NCBI RefSeq assembly: GCF_946479885.1
Contig: NZ_CAMLHM010000092.1
Coordinates: forward strand, 1-7,315
From: an uncultured Devosia sp.
GTDB lineage: Bacteria > Pseudomonadota > Alphaproteobacteria > Rhizobiales > Devosiaceae
DNA length: 7,315 nt
Direction: 5' to 3'
Shown here: positions 6,525 to 7,315 of the stretch, piece by piece
Layout of the letters: every line of letters starts with the position of its first letter
Position numbering within the stretch: the stretch's first letter is position 1
The notes under the pieces: model-generated
Told to the model about the DNA's origin: nothing
What the model saw: only the letters and a program-made list of their open reading frames with translations
The model's database searches: none
Made by a program: the position numbers and the translations under genes

Positions 6525-6851
6525 ATGATCTACGAACTGCGCATCTACGACTGTCTGCCGGGTCGCATGCCGGCGCTGCTCAAGCGCTTCAACGACCATA
6601 CGCTGGGCCTGTGGGACAAGCATGGCATCCGCCAGGCGGGCTTTTTTACCACCGCGGTGGGCGAGAACAGCAATCGGCTGACCTATTTCGTCGCCTGGGA
6701 GTCGCTGGCAGAGCGCGAGGTGAAGTGGAAGGCCTTCGTCACCGATCCGGAATGGCACAAGGTGCGGGACGAGTCCGAACGCGACGGGCCGATCATTGCC
6801 AATATCTCCAACCAGCTGCTGACGCCGACCGCCTTCTCGTCGGTGAAATAG
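6525..6851 (+). CDS. NIPSNAP-family small protein (dimeric alpha/beta barrel fold)
   Basis: This 108-residue protein matches the bacterial NIPSNAP family along its whole length. It starts with MIYELRIYDCLPGRM, continues with a helix around 15-33 and WDKHGI (30-35), then the strand G39-FFTTAVGE, the signature Y54-FVAWESLAERE (to 65), DPEWHKV (74-80) and a C-terminal TPTAF. The fold is that of small ferredoxin-like domains that pair into a barrel, shared with some monooxygenases and sugar mutarotases. Bacterial members often sit in catabolic operons, but their biochemical role is poorly defined, so I assign none. There is no signal peptide or membrane segment. The ATG at 6525 has a modest GGGAAG upstream (6514-6519). 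It lies 53 bases after the second enolase-type gene and 9 bases before the third, so all are probably on one transcript. Confidence 0.88.
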   Translation: MIYELRIYDCLPGRMPALLKRFNDHTLGLWDKHGIRQAGFFTTAVGENSNRLTYFVAWESLAEREVKWKAFVTDPEWHKVRDESERDGPIIANISNQLLTPTAFSSVK

Positions 6852-6860
6852 AGACGCTCC

Positions 6861-7315
6861 ATGAAAATCACCGACCTGCGCTGCGCGGTCATCGGCAAAC
6901 ACCCCATCGTGCGCGTCGTCACCGACGAGGGGCTCTATGGGCTGGGCGAGGTGGAGTTCACCAAGAGCTATCTCAAGCCGTGGGTGCTGCATTTTCGCGA
7001 CGCGCTTGTTGGTGAGGACCCGACCGATGTCGAGCGCTGCATGCTCAAGATCCGGCAGCGCGGGAGCTTCAAGCCCTATGGCGCGGCAGTGTCGGCGATC
7101 GAGCATGCGCTGTGGGATATTGCCGGCAAGGCGGCCAATGTACCGGCCTACAAGCTGCTCGGTGGCAAGGTGCGCGACAAGGTGCGCGTCTATAACGGAT
7201 CGATCCGCCAGAAGCGGACCGGGGACAGGCCGGAAGACTATGCCGCCGACGTCAAATGGATGATGGAGCGGCCCGAGAAGTTCTTCATGGTCAAGCAGGG
7301 CATCAGCTTCCATTC
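6861..7315 (+). CDS. Third enolase-superfamily protein, mandelate racemase type (3' end outside window)
   Basis: An open frame from ATG 6861 runs to the right edge: 151 codons with no stop. It begins MKITDLRCAVIGKHPIVRVV and shows the capping-domain landmarks TDEGLYGLGEVE (21-32), GEDPTDVE (51-58), AAVSAIEHALWDIAGK (75-90) and KLLGGKVRDKVRVYNG (98-113), followed by the first barrel elements. This closely follows the layout of the two upstream paralogues and identifies an MR-type member. The second-strand motif reads F-M-V-K145-Q-G147: the first Lys is present, but the second acid/base position of K-x-K or K-x-D enzymes appears to be Gly. Metal ligands and the Asp/His dyad are beyond the edge. 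The start has only a weak GAGA (6851-6854) upstream and lies 9 bases after the NIPSNAP stop, so translational coupling is likely. A sugar acid dehydratase or related role is inferred. Confidence 0.85.
   Translation, partial: MKITDLRCAVIGKHPIVRVVTDEGLYGLGEVEFTKSYLKPWVLHFRDALVGEDPTDVERCMLKIRQRGSFKPYGAAVSAIEHALWDIAGKAANVPAYKLLGGKVRDKVRVYNGSIRQKRTGDRPEDYAADVKWMMERPEKFFMVKQGISFH

Noticed and set aside
4993..6525. A 510-codon open frame on the minus strand opposite the second enolase-type gene
   Set aside because: It is antisense to a gene with clear catalytic motifs and spacing. Its product is rich in His, Arg, Asp and Pro with no recognisable domain, as expected of a GC-rich shadow. Its first codons cross the palindrome at 6481-6505.
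1..7315. RNA genes, CRISPR arrays, insertion sequences, phage or toxin-antitoxin genes
   Set aside because: I saw no tRNA-like cloverleaf, spaced direct repeats, transposase or integrase motifs, or small toxin-like pairs. The window is almost fully occupied by the genes listed.

Overview
The window looks like chromosomal DNA of a GC-rich alphaproteobacterium, probably of the order Hyphomicrobiales (Devosia- or Rhizobium-like). This placement is inference. It rests on high GC with long antisense shadow frames, GTG/TTG starts, a CUT1 sugar transporter divergent from a GntR-regulated catabolic operon, and a GC-rich palindrome at 6481-6505 resembling the small dispersed palindromes of that order. 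No tRNA, rRNA, CRISPR, insertion sequence or phage gene was seen.

The left half (1-2938, minus strand) is a transporter operon read leftwards: a secreted family-1 solute-binding protein, a 78-bp gap with a strong hairpin, a MalF/UgpA-type permease, and a MalG/UgpE-type permease that overlaps the previous gene by 4 bp (GTGA) and runs off the left edge. No ATPase gene is visible. Either it lies further left or a shared ATPase serves the transporter.

The 210-bp divergent region (2939-3148) is the only sizeable non-coding stretch. It holds a possible promoter for each direction, an 8-bp palindrome (TGATATCA), a GTGT-CA-ACAC repeat over a TTGACA hexamer, repeated ATGTA half-sites, and a hairpin in the leader of the binding-protein gene.

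The right half (3149-7315, plus strand) is a tightly packed catabolic operon: a GntR/FCD regulator with a TTG start, then three different enolase-superfamily proteins of the mandelate racemase (MR) type, with a small NIPSNAP-family protein between the second and third. The third enolase-type gene is cut by the right edge.

Together the genes suggest regulated import and breakdown of an acid sugar or an acid-sugar-containing glycoside. The transporter brings in the substrate, the GntR protein probably senses a carboxylate, and the enolase-type enzymes dehydrate or epimerise sugar acids. The three paralogues differ at predicted catalytic positions (K-x-D with D-x-H; K-x-D with D-H and E-D; K-x-G), so they probably do different steps. 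The substrate cannot be named from sequence alone.
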